NCBI GenBank assembly: GCA_017522255.1 | Contig: JAFWZP010000077.1 | Location: forward strand, 25,403 to 89,402 | Source of the DNA: Bacteroidales bacterium | Lineage (GTDB): Bacteria > Bacteroidota > Bacteroidia > Bacteroidales > P3 | DNA length: 64,000 nucleotides | Direction: 5' to 3' | Shown here: in pieces, positions 19,877-28,290 of the stretch | Position numbering within the stretch: the first letter of the stretch is position 1 | Layout: each line of letters opens with the position of its first letter | Position numbers and translations under genes: made by a program | The notes under the pieces: generated by a model | What the model was told of the DNA's origin: nothing | Database searches by the model: none | Seen by the model: only the letters and a program-made list of their open reading frames with translations

Positions 19877-20533
19877 ATGAAACATAAAATGATATCACCA
19901 TCGTTGCTTTCGGCAGATTTTGGTAATTTGCAACGAGATGTGGAAATGATAAATAATAGTGCTGCCGATTGGTTTCATGTTGATGTTATGGATGGTGTGT
20001 TTGTTCCTAACATCTCGTTTGGACAACCTGTGATAAAGTTTATCAAAAAGCATGCACAAAAAACTTTAGACGTGCATTTGATGATAGTAGACCCCGATAG
20101 ATATGTGGAAAGTTTTAAGCAAGTGGGTGCCGATATTCTTACAGTGCATTACGAAGCATGCACACATCTTCATCGTACCATAGCTCATATCAAGGATAGT
20201 GGTATGAAAGCAGGTGTAGTACTTAATCCTCACACTCCGGTATTGTTGTTAGAAGATATTGTTCAAGACTGTGATTTAGTATTGCTTATGAGTGTCAACC
20301 CGGGTTTTGGAGGACAAAAGTATATCGAGAATACATATAATAAAATCATACAGTTAGATGAGCTTCGAAACAGAAAGAACCCTGATTGTTTGATAGAAAT
20401 AGATGGTGGTGTATCGGTTGACAATGCTTCGAAGTTATACGAAACCGGTGCCGATGTATTGGTAGCCGGTAGTGCAGTGTTTGGTGCTCAAGACCCAATG
20501 GTGGCTATCGAAAAAATAAAAGGATTACAATAA
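19877..20533 (+). CDS. rpe: Ribulose-phosphate 3-epimerase
   Basis: About 218 aa, (beta/alpha)8 enzyme of the pentose phosphate pathway interconverting ribulose 5-phosphate and xylulose 5-phosphate. Motifs are ISPSLLSADFGNL, HVDVMDGVFVPN, DVHLMI, MSVNPGFGGQKYI and EIDGGV, with the metal and catalytic His and Asp residues in place. I chose the ATG at 19877. A GTG six bases upstream and a Met four codons downstream are alternatives. It is tightly packed behind asd. Confidence 0.96.
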   Translation: MKHKMISPSLLSADFGNLQRDVEMINNSAADWFHVDVMDGVFVPNISFGQPVIKFIKKHAQKTLDVHLMIVDPDRYVESFKQVGADILTVHYEACTHLHRTIAHIKDSGMKAGVVLNPHTPVLLLEDIVQDCDLVLLMSVNPGFGGQKYIENTYNKIIQLDELRNRKNPDCLIEIDGGVSVDNASKLYETGADVLVAGSAVFGAQDPMVAIEKIKGLQ

Positions 20534-20571
20534 AATAATAATTATTAATAATTTAGCAAGACATAACTCTT

Positions 20572-21066
20572 ATGATTTGGTTGGACATATTATTGGCTAT
20601 TCCTATGGCTTGGTTTGTGTACAAGGGTGTTCGAAAAGGACTTGTGTTTGAGCTAAGTTCGTTTATCGGATTAGTGGTAGGTATATTTTGTTCTGTCAAA
20701 TTTTCTAAGTATGTCAGCACTCTTATAGGTATCGAAGGAGAATATTCTGTATTGATAGCATTTTTCATCACATTTATCGCTGTGTATTTGCTTTCTTTGT
20801 TTTTGGGAAAATGTATCGAAGGATTGATAAAACTGATGAAGATGGGGGTGCTTAACAACATACTCGGAGGTGTTTTGGGTTTGCTGAAATGCGTATGTGT
20901 GCTTAGCGTGGTGCTATACTATGTATCATTGATTGATTATAAACACGTAATCATTTCCAATAAGGTAAGAGAAGAAAGTGTGTTTTATCAACCAATAGAG
21001 CGAACCGGTAATTTGTTGATAGGAGGTTTAAAAACATACGTAGAGTCGAAGAAAGCACAATCGTAA
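20572..21066 (+). CDS. CvpA family membrane protein
   Basis: 164 aa with four hydrophobic helices and the CvpA-type opening (WLDILLAIPMAWFVYKGVRKGLVFELSSFIG). CvpA was first described as required for colicin V production in E. coli and is now linked to envelope stress tolerance. The central segment IAFFITFIAVYLLSLFLGK and the glycine-rich LNNILGGVLGLLK match the family. The gene is 38 bp after rpe and 40 bp before a coiled-coil envelope protein, probably in the same transcription unit. Confidence 0.9.
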   Translation: MIWLDILLAIPMAWFVYKGVRKGLVFELSSFIGLVVGIFCSVKFSKYVSTLIGIEGEYSVLIAFFITFIAVYLLSLFLGKCIEGLIKLMKMGVLNNILGGVLGLLKCVCVLSVVLYYVSLIDYKHVIISNKVREESVFYQPIERTGNLLIGGLKTYVESKKAQS

Positions 21067-21106
21067 GTTTATTGTAATAACTATTCAAAATAAGTGTCAA
21101 ATTAAT

Positions 21107-22474
21107 ATGATTATCAAGATTAAATATATACGTGTTTGGTTGATTTCTATGTTGATGTGCATTGTTCCCAATCTTAACGCACAGCAGCAAGATTCTTTAT
21201 ATTTAAACACTATTGATGCTAATAATATTACTACTATAATTGATAGTGTTTCGTATCGTACATTGGATAGTTTGTTGCAACAGATGAACTATCTAAAAGA
21301 AGAAAACAAGTCACAAGTGGAATACATTACAGTACTCGAAACAACTATCGATTCTATAAAAAAGGAAGGTGTAAAGAATGAAAATTTGCTTAAAGTAGTA
21401 GATTCATTGAATGGCGAAGTGGCTTATTTTACAGGTATAAGTAAAAAACAAACAGGTCGTATATTGTATCTGGAACGTTTGTGCGATTCGCTTATAAGTA
21501 CCAACGAATCATATCAGCAACGTTTGAAAGAAAAAAACAAACTGTTGGAAGAAAAGATAACAGCACTTCAAGAAAAAGAGACTCTATTCAACGAAAAGGA
21601 AAAACTATATCAAGATGCCATAAACAACAGCAATGTGGATAAAGTAAAATTGGAAGGATTGTTGGACGTGAAAAATGTAAGCATCGAAGCCAAAGCCAAA
21701 GAAATTGAATATTTGCAAAAGAGTATTACTGAAAAAGAAATATCGCTTGACAGACAAATGGCCGATTATCAAAAGGTAACCATAGAAAGAGAACACTACC
21801 GCCTGCTTGTGGATACACTTAGAATAAAACTTAACGAGGCTGAACGTACAATACTTAAAACCAACGAGGCTCTTAAATATACCGAACGTAGGGCAGTCGA
21901 GGCCGAAGCTCAAATAAAGCAAGCGACCAACAAAAAGAAAAAGGTGAGGGTAATACAAGGTTTGGCTATGCGTTTGTATCGTACCCCCGATTGGAGTACA
22001 CGTCCTGTGCAAATAGAAAAGCCTGATGGCACCGGATTGGAAACGGTTTACAGGATAACCAATAAAAATGCCGGAGCTGTTGAATTTGACTTTATTACCG
22101 GTGCTTCGGTTATGCTTTGGGATCTTACTCATTATTTCAACACTTCGGTAAAAGATACTATAACCAATATTCCAAAGAAAATAAAACGTTTCGACCAAGA
22201 GTTTTCTTACGATCTTGGATTATACATAGGCTTTGGAGGTTCTAATCTTTTCAAAAACTTCTATATAGGTCCTTCGTTTAAGTTTATAGATTTCTTCCAT
22301 GTGGCTGTAGGTGCCAATGTGGCTGAATATGAGGCGTTGGTAGATGGATTCAATGAAGGTGATGAGTTGCCTGCCGGTTTCTCCATCGACGATCAAACTA
22401 CAGATGTATGGAAAGTAACTTTATTTTTGAGTATAAGTTTAGACCTTGACTTTTTGTCTTACATAAAAAAATAA
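21107..22474 (+). CDS. Exported coiled-coil protein with C-terminal beta-rich domain
   Basis: 455 aa. A signal peptide (about residues 1-26, ending NLNAQ) is followed by a long Glu/Lys-rich coiled coil (roughly residues 55-290, with heptads such as LEEKITALQEKETLFNEKEK). A C-terminal domain of about 150 residues contains FDLGLYIGFGGSNLFKNF-like beta strands. I recognise no family. The shape suggests a periplasmic spacer protein attached to or embedded in the outer membrane. Its stop is 9 bp before the UpxY-like gene. Confidence 0.85.
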   Translation: MIIKIKYIRVWLISMLMCIVPNLNAQQQDSLYLNTIDANNITTIIDSVSYRTLDSLLQQMNYLKEENKSQVEYITVLETTIDSIKKEGVKNENLLKVVDSLNGEVAYFTGISKKQTGRILYLERLCDSLISTNESYQQRLKEKNKLLEEKITALQEKETLFNEKEKLYQDAINNSNVDKVKLEGLLDVKNVSIEAKAKEIEYLQKSITEKEISLDRQMADYQKVTIEREHYRLLVDTLRIKLNEAERTILKTNEALKYTERRAVEAEAQIKQATNKKKKVRVIQGLAMRLYRTPDWSTRPVQIEKPDGTGLETVYRITNKNAGAVEFDFITGASVMLWDLTHYFNTSVKDTITNIPKKIKRFDQEFSYDLGLYIGFGGSNLFKNFYIGPSFKFIDFFHVAVGANVAEYEALVDGFNEGDELPAGFSIDDQTTDVWKVTLFLSISLDLDFLSYIKK

Positions 22475-22483
22475 TATAGAGAT

Positions 22484-22996
22484 ATGCTTGATGAAAAAAT
22501 ACCACAATGGGTGGCAGTAAAAACTATGTCGCGACACGAAAAGGTTGTACATGATGCTTTGAAAGCTAAAGAGTATGAGGTGTATTTGCCTCTAAAAAGA
22601 GAGTTGCGTAAAAGGAGCGATAGAAAAACATGGGTTCAAGTGCCACTTATTTCTACCTACGTGTTTTGTAAGATAATAAAAAAGGATTTATTTTGGGTAA
22701 ACAACGAAAAGAGTGTGTCGAAGGTGGTAGAGTTTGGTGGCAGTGTGGCTATAGTATCAGAAGAAGAGATAGAAGCTATGAAATTGCTTGTTAATTCGGC
22801 AACAGAGTTGTATGTAAAAAACATATTAGACCTAAGAAAAGGGAAAAAGGTAAGAATATTGTCGGGAGAATGTGAAGGCTTGGAAGGATATATTATAAAT
22901 GATTGTAAAGATGGTAATTTTGCAGTAAAGATAGAGTCTCTTTCGATAATGATACAAACAACCATAGAAAAAGAGTATTTGCAAATAATTGAATAA
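22484..22996 (+). CDS. UpxY-type NusG paralogue (transcription antiterminator)
   Basis: 170 aa. Residues about 8-105 are a NusG N-terminal domain (WVAVKTMSRHEKVVHDALKA, VPLISTYVFCKI). Residues about 118-168 are a KOW domain (LRKGKKVRILSGECEGLEGY). This is the size and layout of Bacteroidetes UpxY proteins, which bind RNA polymerase and allow read-through of one operon. UpxY genes usually open capsule or exopolysaccharide operons. This one is embedded 9 bp after the coiled-coil gene and 21 bp before a DUF2807 gene, with no polysaccharide genes nearby. Confidence 0.85.
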   Translation: MLDEKIPQWVAVKTMSRHEKVVHDALKAKEYEVYLPLKRELRKRSDRKTWVQVPLISTYVFCKIIKKDLFWVNNEKSVSKVVEFGGSVAIVSEEEIEAMKLLVNSATELYVKNILDLRKGKKVRILSGECEGLEGYIINDCKDGNFAVKIESLSIMIQTTIEKEYLQIIE

Positions 22997-23017
22997 TAAC
23001 ATATGAATCTATTAATT

Positions 23018-23740
23018 ATGAAAACATTTCTTTTGTCGTGTTTTGCTGCTTTATTGGCTTTGATAGGACTAAACAACTGTGCTGTTGCAACAAATAGTGA
23101 TGTAATAACCCAAAATGTAAGGGTGTTGGAATTCTATAAGATAGAGGTCAATGGCATAGACGCTCAAATACGTTATTCGCAGTCCGATATTAATGAGGTG
23201 AATGTTACCACCAACGAGTATCTTCACGATATGCTTAGCATAGTGGTAGACGTTAACACATTGGTGATAAAACCAACAGATAAGTACAAAAAGAACCGAA
23301 AAAAAGCCACTTGTTTGATTATAGACATAACATCTACAAACATAGAGATGATAAAAAATAATAGCAATTCTAACATACAGTTTATGACCGAGATAAACAC
23401 TCCCGAACTAAGAATAGAAAATATAGGAAAAGGCAGTATATCGGGTATGAAATCGGTAGATGTTGGTGTGTTGGAAATAGAAAATACCAATGCAGGAAAC
23501 ATTACTATGGTGGGAAAGATAGAGAAAGCCGAAATCTTGTTGTTGGGTACCGGTAAATTAAACTTAGAAAACTGCTCGATAAAACGTTGCAAATGCGAGC
23601 ATTCAGGAGTGGGAGATGTCTATGTATATGCTGTAGATACTTTGGATGTGAATATATTTGGCAAAGGTAACGTATACTATATGGGCGAGCCAAAAATAAA
23701 ACAAGAAATATTAGGAACAGGCAGATTGATAAAACGTTAA
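23018..23740 (+). CDS. DUF2807-type beta-helix envelope protein
   Basis: About 240 aa. The N-terminus MKTFLLSCFAALLALIGLNNCA is a signal sequence, possibly lipoprotein (LNNCA). The body has the DUF2807 (head GIN) pattern: VRVLEFYKIEVNGIDAQIRY, then short repeating beta strands rich in Asn and Gly (IENIGKGSISGMKSVDVG, IENTNAGNITMVGK). It ends in EILGTGRLIKR. Such proteins form right-handed beta solenoids in the envelope; their function is unknown. An upstream ATG at 23003 is also possible. The next gene follows after 7 bp. Confidence 0.85.
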   Translation: MKTFLLSCFAALLALIGLNNCAVATNSDVITQNVRVLEFYKIEVNGIDAQIRYSQSDINEVNVTTNEYLHDMLSIVVDVNTLVIKPTDKYKKNRKKATCLIIDITSTNIEMIKNNSNSNIQFMTEINTPELRIENIGKGSISGMKSVDVGVLEIENTNAGNITMVGKIEKAEILLLGTGKLNLENCSIKRCKCEHSGVGDVYVYAVDTLDVNIFGKGNVYYMGEPKIKQEILGTGRLIKR

Positions 23741-23747
23741 TAAAGAT

Positions 23748-24209
23748 ATGAAAAAAAGAATATTACAAAAAGCATTGATAATATTATTAGCACTTGGTGC
23801 CACAACTATGGTGAGTTGCAAAGACGAACCGGAGGAAGATAATATAAGTAAATACGATATAGTGTATTACAAATGGCACTTGACAAAATTTGTGGATATA
23901 CCAAACAAGATAGAAAAATTTCCACAAATGAACTCCGATAATGTATATTGGATAAAGTTCGACAGTCAAAACGACAACTTTAGCGGTCGCACTTACTCCA
24001 ACTCCATAAAAGGATTGTACCAAATGAATGTAGAAAATAAAACACTTGTTTTCAGTAATCTAACTACCGGAAATGCCCTTGAGCTATACGATGGCGACAA
24101 GTTTTTTAGCACATTATCACTTATCCAAAACTTTCATCTATCGGGCGACACTTTACGTCTGCTATACAACAATAAGATGAATTATATGCAGTTCGAAAAA
24201 ATAGAATAG
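23748..24209 (+). CDS. Small lipoprotein, lipocalin-like in size
   Basis: 153 aa with a clear lipobox (LALGATTMVSC-KDEPEED). The mature part (about 130 residues) is made of alternating strands with Trp/Tyr (YYKWHLTKFVDIP, NVYWIKFDSQN). This is consistent with the small lipocalin-like lipoproteins common in Bacteroidetes, but no diagnostic motif is visible. It is the last gene of the rightward run and ends 36 bp before a strong terminator. Confidence 0.82.
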   Translation: MKKRILQKALIILLALGATTMVSCKDEPEEDNISKYDIVYYKWHLTKFVDIPNKIEKFPQMNSDNVYWIKFDSQNDNFSGRTYSNSIKGLYQMNVENKTLVFSNLTTGNALELYDGDKFFSTLSLIQNFHLSGDTLRLLYNNKMNYMQFEKIE

Positions 24210-24245
24210 CATTTTTATTGATTATTGGCACAGTTGCCCTCCCTG

Positions 24246-24293
24246 AATAGGATATATATCTTACCTCAAAAAAGATATATATCCTATTTTGTT
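24246..24293 (+). terminator. Strong terminator of the asd-to-lipoprotein run
   Basis: A perfect 17-bp stem, aataggatatatatctt (24246-24262) with aagatatatatcctatt (24272-24288), is followed by TTTTGTT. It lies 36 bp after the lipoprotein stop. Confidence 0.88.
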
Positions 24294-24354
24294 AATATGT
24301 ATATATTATCTACCTAACATATATATGAAAAACAGCCTCCACACTTGCTGTCCC

Positions 24355-24456
24355 AAACCATGCGGTTTAGCCATCAAAAGTGCCATAGTTTTGATCCGTA
24401 ACTATGGCACTTTTGGGTCGTAAACCACAGGGTTATGAATGCCAAACCGCATGGTT
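24355..24456. repeat. Palindrome array, five units at 21-23 bp
   Basis: Units are AAACCATGCGGTTT (24355-24368), AAAAGTGCCATAGTTTT (24376-24392), AACTATGGCACTTTT (24400-24414), AAACCACAGGGTT (24422-24434) and AAACCGCATGGTT (24444-24456). Centres fall near 24361, 24384, 24407, 24428 and 24450. Units 1/5 and 2/3 are also reverse complements of each other, so long nested hairpins could form. Confidence 0.7.
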
Positions 24457-24482
24457 ATGATTTATATCCTTTACCTGCCGGT

Positions 24483-24678
24483 TGAGAAGCTTGATACTAT
24501 GGTTGTAAATCTTGATGTAAAGAGTGAAAAAGTGGCACTTTTTGAGGTAGAATGTGGCACTTTTTACTTTAAAAAGTGCCACTTTTTACCAAAAATATGG
24601 CACATTTTCGATGAAAACCTCAAAGTTTGCAACGATAACCTCAAGGATTGCGACGAAAAGGTAAAGGAATTTTTGTCT
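24483..24678. repeat. Framed palindrome repeat, copy A (GTGGCAC core)
   Basis: The flanks match copies B, C and D: left tgagaagcttgatactatgg and gtgaaaaagtg, right gatgaaaacctcaaagtttg and gaaaaggtaaag. The core is four units with a GTGGCAC/GTGCCAC centre at 24535, 24557, 24579 and 24600 (spacing 22, 22, 21). This core differs from those of the other copies. Confidence 0.72.
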
Positions 24679-24680
24679 CA

Positions 24681-25787
24681 TTAGAACATTATCCCACAAT
24701 CGTAGGGTACAAGCACTTTACCTGTCATATCTGTTAAGCGATGTTCTTCTTGGCTGAATATGAATTTTACAGATGTTCCATTTCGTTTCACCTGTACTTT
24801 TTCTTCGACCAACCCTAACCAATCGTTCCAAAAATAGGCTGTTAGTTCGGCAGTGCTATCGCTTGTTATTTCTACCTTGTTTTTGATTGGTGGTAACTCT
24901 TCCAACTTACTTTTCAATTCTTGTGCTATTTTATTCCTGCCTACATAAAAACTTGATATTACCTCATCTTTTACCGAAAACACCAACCATGATTCAGAAT
25001 AATAAGAGTGCCAATATCTAAGTAAATATCTGTTTGATACCTCTAATTGGAAAGCGCTCCAAATACCTTCGGGAGTAAACTCCACATTCATATAATCGAG
25101 TATGTTTTCACTCTTTTTTAATGATAGTTTCTTTCTTTGTTTTGGTTTATCTGCTTTTCTACAGTAATAATGAGCTATACCACCCAATCCCCCTCTACTA
25201 TAAACCACATCCAACACATAGCCTGTTTTCATACTGACACCTTCCAAATGTGTCAATATTGTATCTATATTTCTCACGCTTTTTACTGCCTTACAGCTAT
25301 CTATCAATTCATCATTTTTTTTATTTAACGTCTTATTTAAGCTATTTACAGCTTTTCTATAGTCTATATATATTTCTCTGTACGAATCTATATAATTCGG
25401 CGTTGCGATCTTGAGTTGCCTTTCCCAAATATGATTACCTTTAATACTATACCAACGGTTATACATCTCCAATGTGTCAATATAACAATTGGAACTTATA
25501 GTCAGTACGGTGTCAAATCTCTCAAATCCTACACCTCTAAACGTCAGTGTATATCTCCCGTTGGGAATACTATCTATATAATATCTACCACCAAGGTCGG
25601 TTTGACAGCCTCCTATGTGTATTCTTTCTGTAGTATCCATTAATATTACATTCATAAAAGGCTCTGCAGCTAATTTATTCTCGGAATACCTTGCCATAAC
25701 ACAGCCTTTTACACTATACAGCTTTTCTTGAGCAAATGCTACTATGGGTAATAGAGTAAGTAGAAGTGCTATAATCTTATGTTTCAT
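24681..25787 (-). CDS. Exported CarboxypepD_reg-like domain protein, paralogue 1
   Basis: About 368 aa. I chose the Met starting MKHKIIALLLTLLPIVAFAQ because it gives a clean signal peptide; a longer frame reaches 25820 but overlaps the upstream gene. Residues about 22-110 are a CarboxypepD_reg-type beta-sandwich (CQTDLGGRYYIDSIPNGRYT). The remainder is shared with three neighbouring paralogues: an IYIDYRKAVNSLN helix, VEFTPEGIWSAFQLEVSNRY, ITSDSTAELTAYFWNDW and the closing VLVPYDCGIMF. The C-terminal part has no family that I recognise. It is the last of four tandem copies. Confidence 0.85.
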   Translation of the reverse strand: MKHKIIALLLTLLPIVAFAQEKLYSVKGCVMARYSENKLAAEPFMNVILMDTTERIHIGGCQTDLGGRYYIDSIPNGRYTLTFRGVGFERFDTVLTISSNCYIDTLEMYNRWYSIKGNHIWERQLKIATPNYIDSYREIYIDYRKAVNSLNKTLNKKNDELIDSCKAVKSVRNIDTILTHLEGVSMKTGYVLDVVYSRGGLGGIAHYYCRKADKPKQRKKLSLKKSENILDYMNVEFTPEGIWSAFQLEVSNRYLLRYWHSYYSESWLVFSVKDEVISSFYVGRNKIAQELKSKLEELPPIKNKVEITSDSTAELTAYFWNDWLGLVEEKVQVKRNGTSVKFIFSQEEHRLTDMTGKVLVPYDCGIMF

Positions 25788-25798
25788 AATGATATATT

Positions 25799-26911
25799 TT
25801 AGTTTATTATTACGCCACAATTGTAGGGTACAAGCACTTTGCCTGTCATATCTGTTTGGTCATATTTTTCTTGAGTAAATAAGAATTTTACAGATGTACC
25901 TTCTCGTTTTACTTGCACTTTCTCTTCTACCAACCCTAACCAATTGTTCCAAAAATAGGCTGTAAGTTCGGCAGTGCTATCGCTTATTATTTCTACCTTG
26001 TTTTTGATTGGAGGCAACTCTTCCAACTTGCCTTTCAATTCTTGTGCTGTTTTATTTCTGCCAACATAAAAACTTGATATTATCTCATCTTTTATAGAGA
26101 ACACCAACCACGATTCGGAATAATAACCAGTCCCGAATTTATACAAATATCTGTTCGATATTTCCAATTGGAAGGCACTCCAAATTCCCTCGGGAGTAAA
26201 CTCCACATTCATATAATTGAGTATGTTTTCACCCTTTATCATAGGAGGGTTCTTGCATTTTTTTGCCTCATTAGTCCTATGACAATAATAATGAGTGCCA
26301 CCTCCTACGCCACCATAGTAATAATATACATCTAATACATAACCTGCTTTCAAACTTACTCCTCTCAAGTGAGTTAATATTGTATTTATATTTCTCACTC
26401 TCTTTAATGCATTATGAAGTTCTTTATAAGGGTGTTGTATTTTTTTATCCAATGTCTTGTTAAAATCGTTTACTGCCGTTCTGTAATCTATGTATATTTC
26501 TCTGTATATATCAGCGTAGTCCGGAACACCTATTTCGAGTTGTCTTTCCCATATACGATTACCATTTATATTATACCAACGATTATATATTTTCACAGTA
26601 TCGATACTGTAATCGGAATTTATAGTCAATATTGTATCATAACTCTCACTCCCTATAGCACTGACACTTAATAAATATCTTCCTTTGGGGATACTGTCTA
26701 TATAATACATGCCATCAAAATCGGTTTTGCAATCTCCTATGTGTATCTTTTCTGTAGTATCTGTCACTATTACATTCATAAAGGGTTCAGGATATGATTC
26801 ATTCTCAGAATTTCTTATCACAACACAACCTTTTATACTATACAGATTTTCTTGAGCAAATGCTACTATTGGTAGCAATATTATTAACAATGTTATAATC
26901 TTATGTTTCAT
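25799..26911 (-). CDS. Exported CarboxypepD_reg-like domain protein, paralogue 2
   Basis: About 370 aa, start placed at MKHKIITLLIILLPIVAFAQ (26911). It is very close to paralogue 1 along its whole length: the same signal peptide, the beta-sandwich (CKTDFDGMYYIDSIPKGRY), IYIDYRTAVNDFNK, VEFTPEGIWSAFQLEISNRY and VLVPYNCGVIIN. Differences cluster in the central Tyr/Gly-rich loop (YYYYGGVGGGTHYYC). It ends 11 bp before paralogue 1 starts, so the two form one transcription unit driven from the element at 26945-26991. Confidence 0.85.
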   Translation of the reverse strand: MKHKIITLLIILLPIVAFAQENLYSIKGCVVIRNSENESYPEPFMNVIVTDTTEKIHIGDCKTDFDGMYYIDSIPKGRYLLSVSAIGSESYDTILTINSDYSIDTVKIYNRWYNINGNRIWERQLEIGVPDYADIYREIYIDYRTAVNDFNKTLDKKIQHPYKELHNALKRVRNINTILTHLRGVSLKAGYVLDVYYYYGGVGGGTHYYCHRTNEAKKCKNPPMIKGENILNYMNVEFTPEGIWSAFQLEISNRYLYKFGTGYYSESWLVFSIKDEIISSFYVGRNKTAQELKGKLEELPPIKNKVEIISDSTAELTAYFWNNWLGLVEEKVQVKREGTSVKFLFTQEKYDQTDMTGKVLVPYNCGVIIN

Positions 26912-26944
26912 ATATCGCAATTTTCTATATTAACTATGCGACTG

Positions 26945-26991
26945 CAAAATTACACATTTTTATTCAATAAATACGCTGTATTGGATAAAAA
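26945..26991 (-). promoter_or_regulatory. Shared promoter/operator element, copy 1
   Basis: On the minus strand, TAATTTTG (complement of 26945-26952) follows at a fixed distance an inverted repeat, TTTTTATCCAATA / TATTGAATAAAAA (26957-26969 with 26979-26991). The same unit with the same spacing recurs at 29505-29551 and 32007-32053, each time upstream of a leftward gene. The palindrome covers the expected -33 region, so a repressor or activator site is likely. Confidence 0.6.
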
Positions 26992-27002
26992 ATGCACACT
27001 TT

Positions 27003-27245
27003 TTTCAAACCTTTCTACTAATAATGGATAAAAGAGTAGGAGGGAGTAGCCCGTTGTTTTCCTTGAGCAAATGGTTGCGAAGCTTGATGCTATGGTTGAA
27101 AACTTTGAGGTAAGGTGTGAAAAAGTGTGATCGTTTGGGGTAAACGATCACATCGTTTACCCCAAACGATCACACCATTTCGATGAAAACCTCAAGCTTT
27201 GCAACGAAAAGGTAAAGTTTTACAACGAAAAGGTAAAGAAATTTT
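27003..27245. repeat. Framed palindrome repeat, copy B (GATCGTTT core)
   Basis: The left flank contains gtaggagggagtagcccg and ggttgcgaagcttgatgc; the right flank contains gatgaaaacctcaagctttg and gcaacgaaaaggtaaag. The core is GATCGTTTggggtAAACGATC (27129-27149), then ATCGTTTaccccAAACGATC (27152-27171), with centres 22 bp apart. The core is unrelated to those of copies A, C and D although the flanks align. Confidence 0.72.
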
Positions 27246-27252
27246 TGTCTTA

Positions 27253-28278
27253 TTAAAATAATATTCCACACTTGTAGGGTACTAAAACTTTATATGATGT
27301 ACGGGGATCGGGCTTCTCTTTGTTGTAGAATATAAATCTTACGGACTTCCCATCTTGCTCTACAAACACCTTTTCTTCAATCAATCCTTGCCAATCATTC
27401 CAAAAATAGGCTGTAAGTTCGGCTGTACTATCGCTCGTTATTATTACTTGGTTTTTTAGTGGCAGTAGTTGCATTATCTTGTTTTTTGCTTCTTGTTTCT
27501 TTTCGTTCCGTTTTCCAAGACATGATGTTATTTCTTCTGTCGAAAATATTATAGAGAGAGCATCATAACAATAACTGCAAGTAATAGGTCTATAAAAATA
27601 CGACTTTTTCAGTTGAAACGCACTCCATATTCCTTGTGGAGTGAAGTCTACTTCAATGTATTCGTCCATCGTGTAAAGTTTGGTTATAGCTTTCTTTTTG
27701 CTAAACTTTTTGTGCATAACAATGCCCGAACCATATTCATACTTAGCTTTCCATCCTGCTTTAATATGTATTCCCTTTAGCGGAGATAGTAACGAATCTA
27801 TGTTATAAGTAAGGTTTCCATCTTTTTTATAGAACCGGTTCAGAGCTTTTCTATATTCGAAGTATGTTTGTTCGTAAAAGTTAGTGTAGGTGCTATATCT
27901 CTTATTTTGAACTATATTTATGTAATACTCCACTATTTTGTTCATCTTCCAGTAGAATATTGTATCCATATTCGTGTTGGATTCTATAGTTAATAATGTG
28001 TCGAATTTATCATATCCTATGTATCTAAGATTTAGAGTGTATTCTCCTTTTGGGATATTATAGATATGGTATTTTCCATTAGTATCAGTCTGACAACCAC
28101 CCACTATTTTTCCTGTACTGTCTGTCAGCATGACGTTTACAAATGGTACTGCACATAAATTATCATCAATATCAAAATCATTCTCTATGATATATCCTTC
28201 AATGCTGTATAATTCTTCCTGTGCAAATGTCGCTATAGGTAACAGAGTAAGTAGAAGTGCTATAATCTTATGTTTCAT
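27253..28278 (-). CDS. Exported CarboxypepD_reg-like domain protein, paralogue 3
   Basis: 341 aa, start MKHKIIALLLTLLPIATFAQ, nearly identical to the signal peptide of paralogue 1. The beta-sandwich reads CQTDTNGKYHIYNIPKGEY. It is shorter and more diverged in the middle (EYGSGIVMHKKFSKKK), but retains VDFTPQGIWSAFQLKKSYFY, ITSDSTAELTAYFWNDW and VLVPYKCGILF. It begins 12 bp after paralogue 4 ends, so both are probably read from the promoter at 29505-29551. Confidence 0.85.
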   Translation of the reverse strand: MKHKIIALLLTLLPIATFAQEELYSIEGYIIENDFDIDDNLCAVPFVNVMLTDSTGKIVGGCQTDTNGKYHIYNIPKGEYTLNLRYIGYDKFDTLLTIESNTNMDTIFYWKMNKIVEYYINIVQNKRYSTYTNFYEQTYFEYRKALNRFYKKDGNLTYNIDSLLSPLKGIHIKAGWKAKYEYGSGIVMHKKFSKKKAITKLYTMDEYIEVDFTPQGIWSAFQLKKSYFYRPITCSYCYDALSIIFSTEEITSCLGKRNEKKQEAKNKIMQLLPLKNQVIITSDSTAELTAYFWNDWQGLIEEKVFVEQDGKSVRFIFYNKEKPDPRTSYKVLVPYKCGILF

Positions 28279-28290
28279 GATGATATATTT

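Larger units (their letters stand above)
24210..24680. other. Convergent intergenic region with terminator and two palindrome arrays
   Basis: No credible gene. It holds the terminator at 24246-24293, a first palindrome array (24355-24456) and a second array in conserved flanks (24483-24678). An 82-codon frame at 24439-24684 is produced by the repeat itself. Confidence 0.65.
26912..27252. other. Intergenic region with promoter/operator and framed repeat copy B
   Basis: It contains the shared promoter/operator of paralogue 2 (26945-26991) and framed palindrome repeat copy B (27003-27245). No gene is visible. Confidence 0.6.

Noticed and set aside
22484..24209. Capsule locus headed by the UpxY-like gene
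   Set aside because: No glycosyltransferase, flippase or export genes follow; a terminator ends the run at 24246-24293.
24439..24684. Rightward 81-codon frame
   Set aside because: It lies wholly in repeat DNA; the equivalent frame is stopped in copies B and C.
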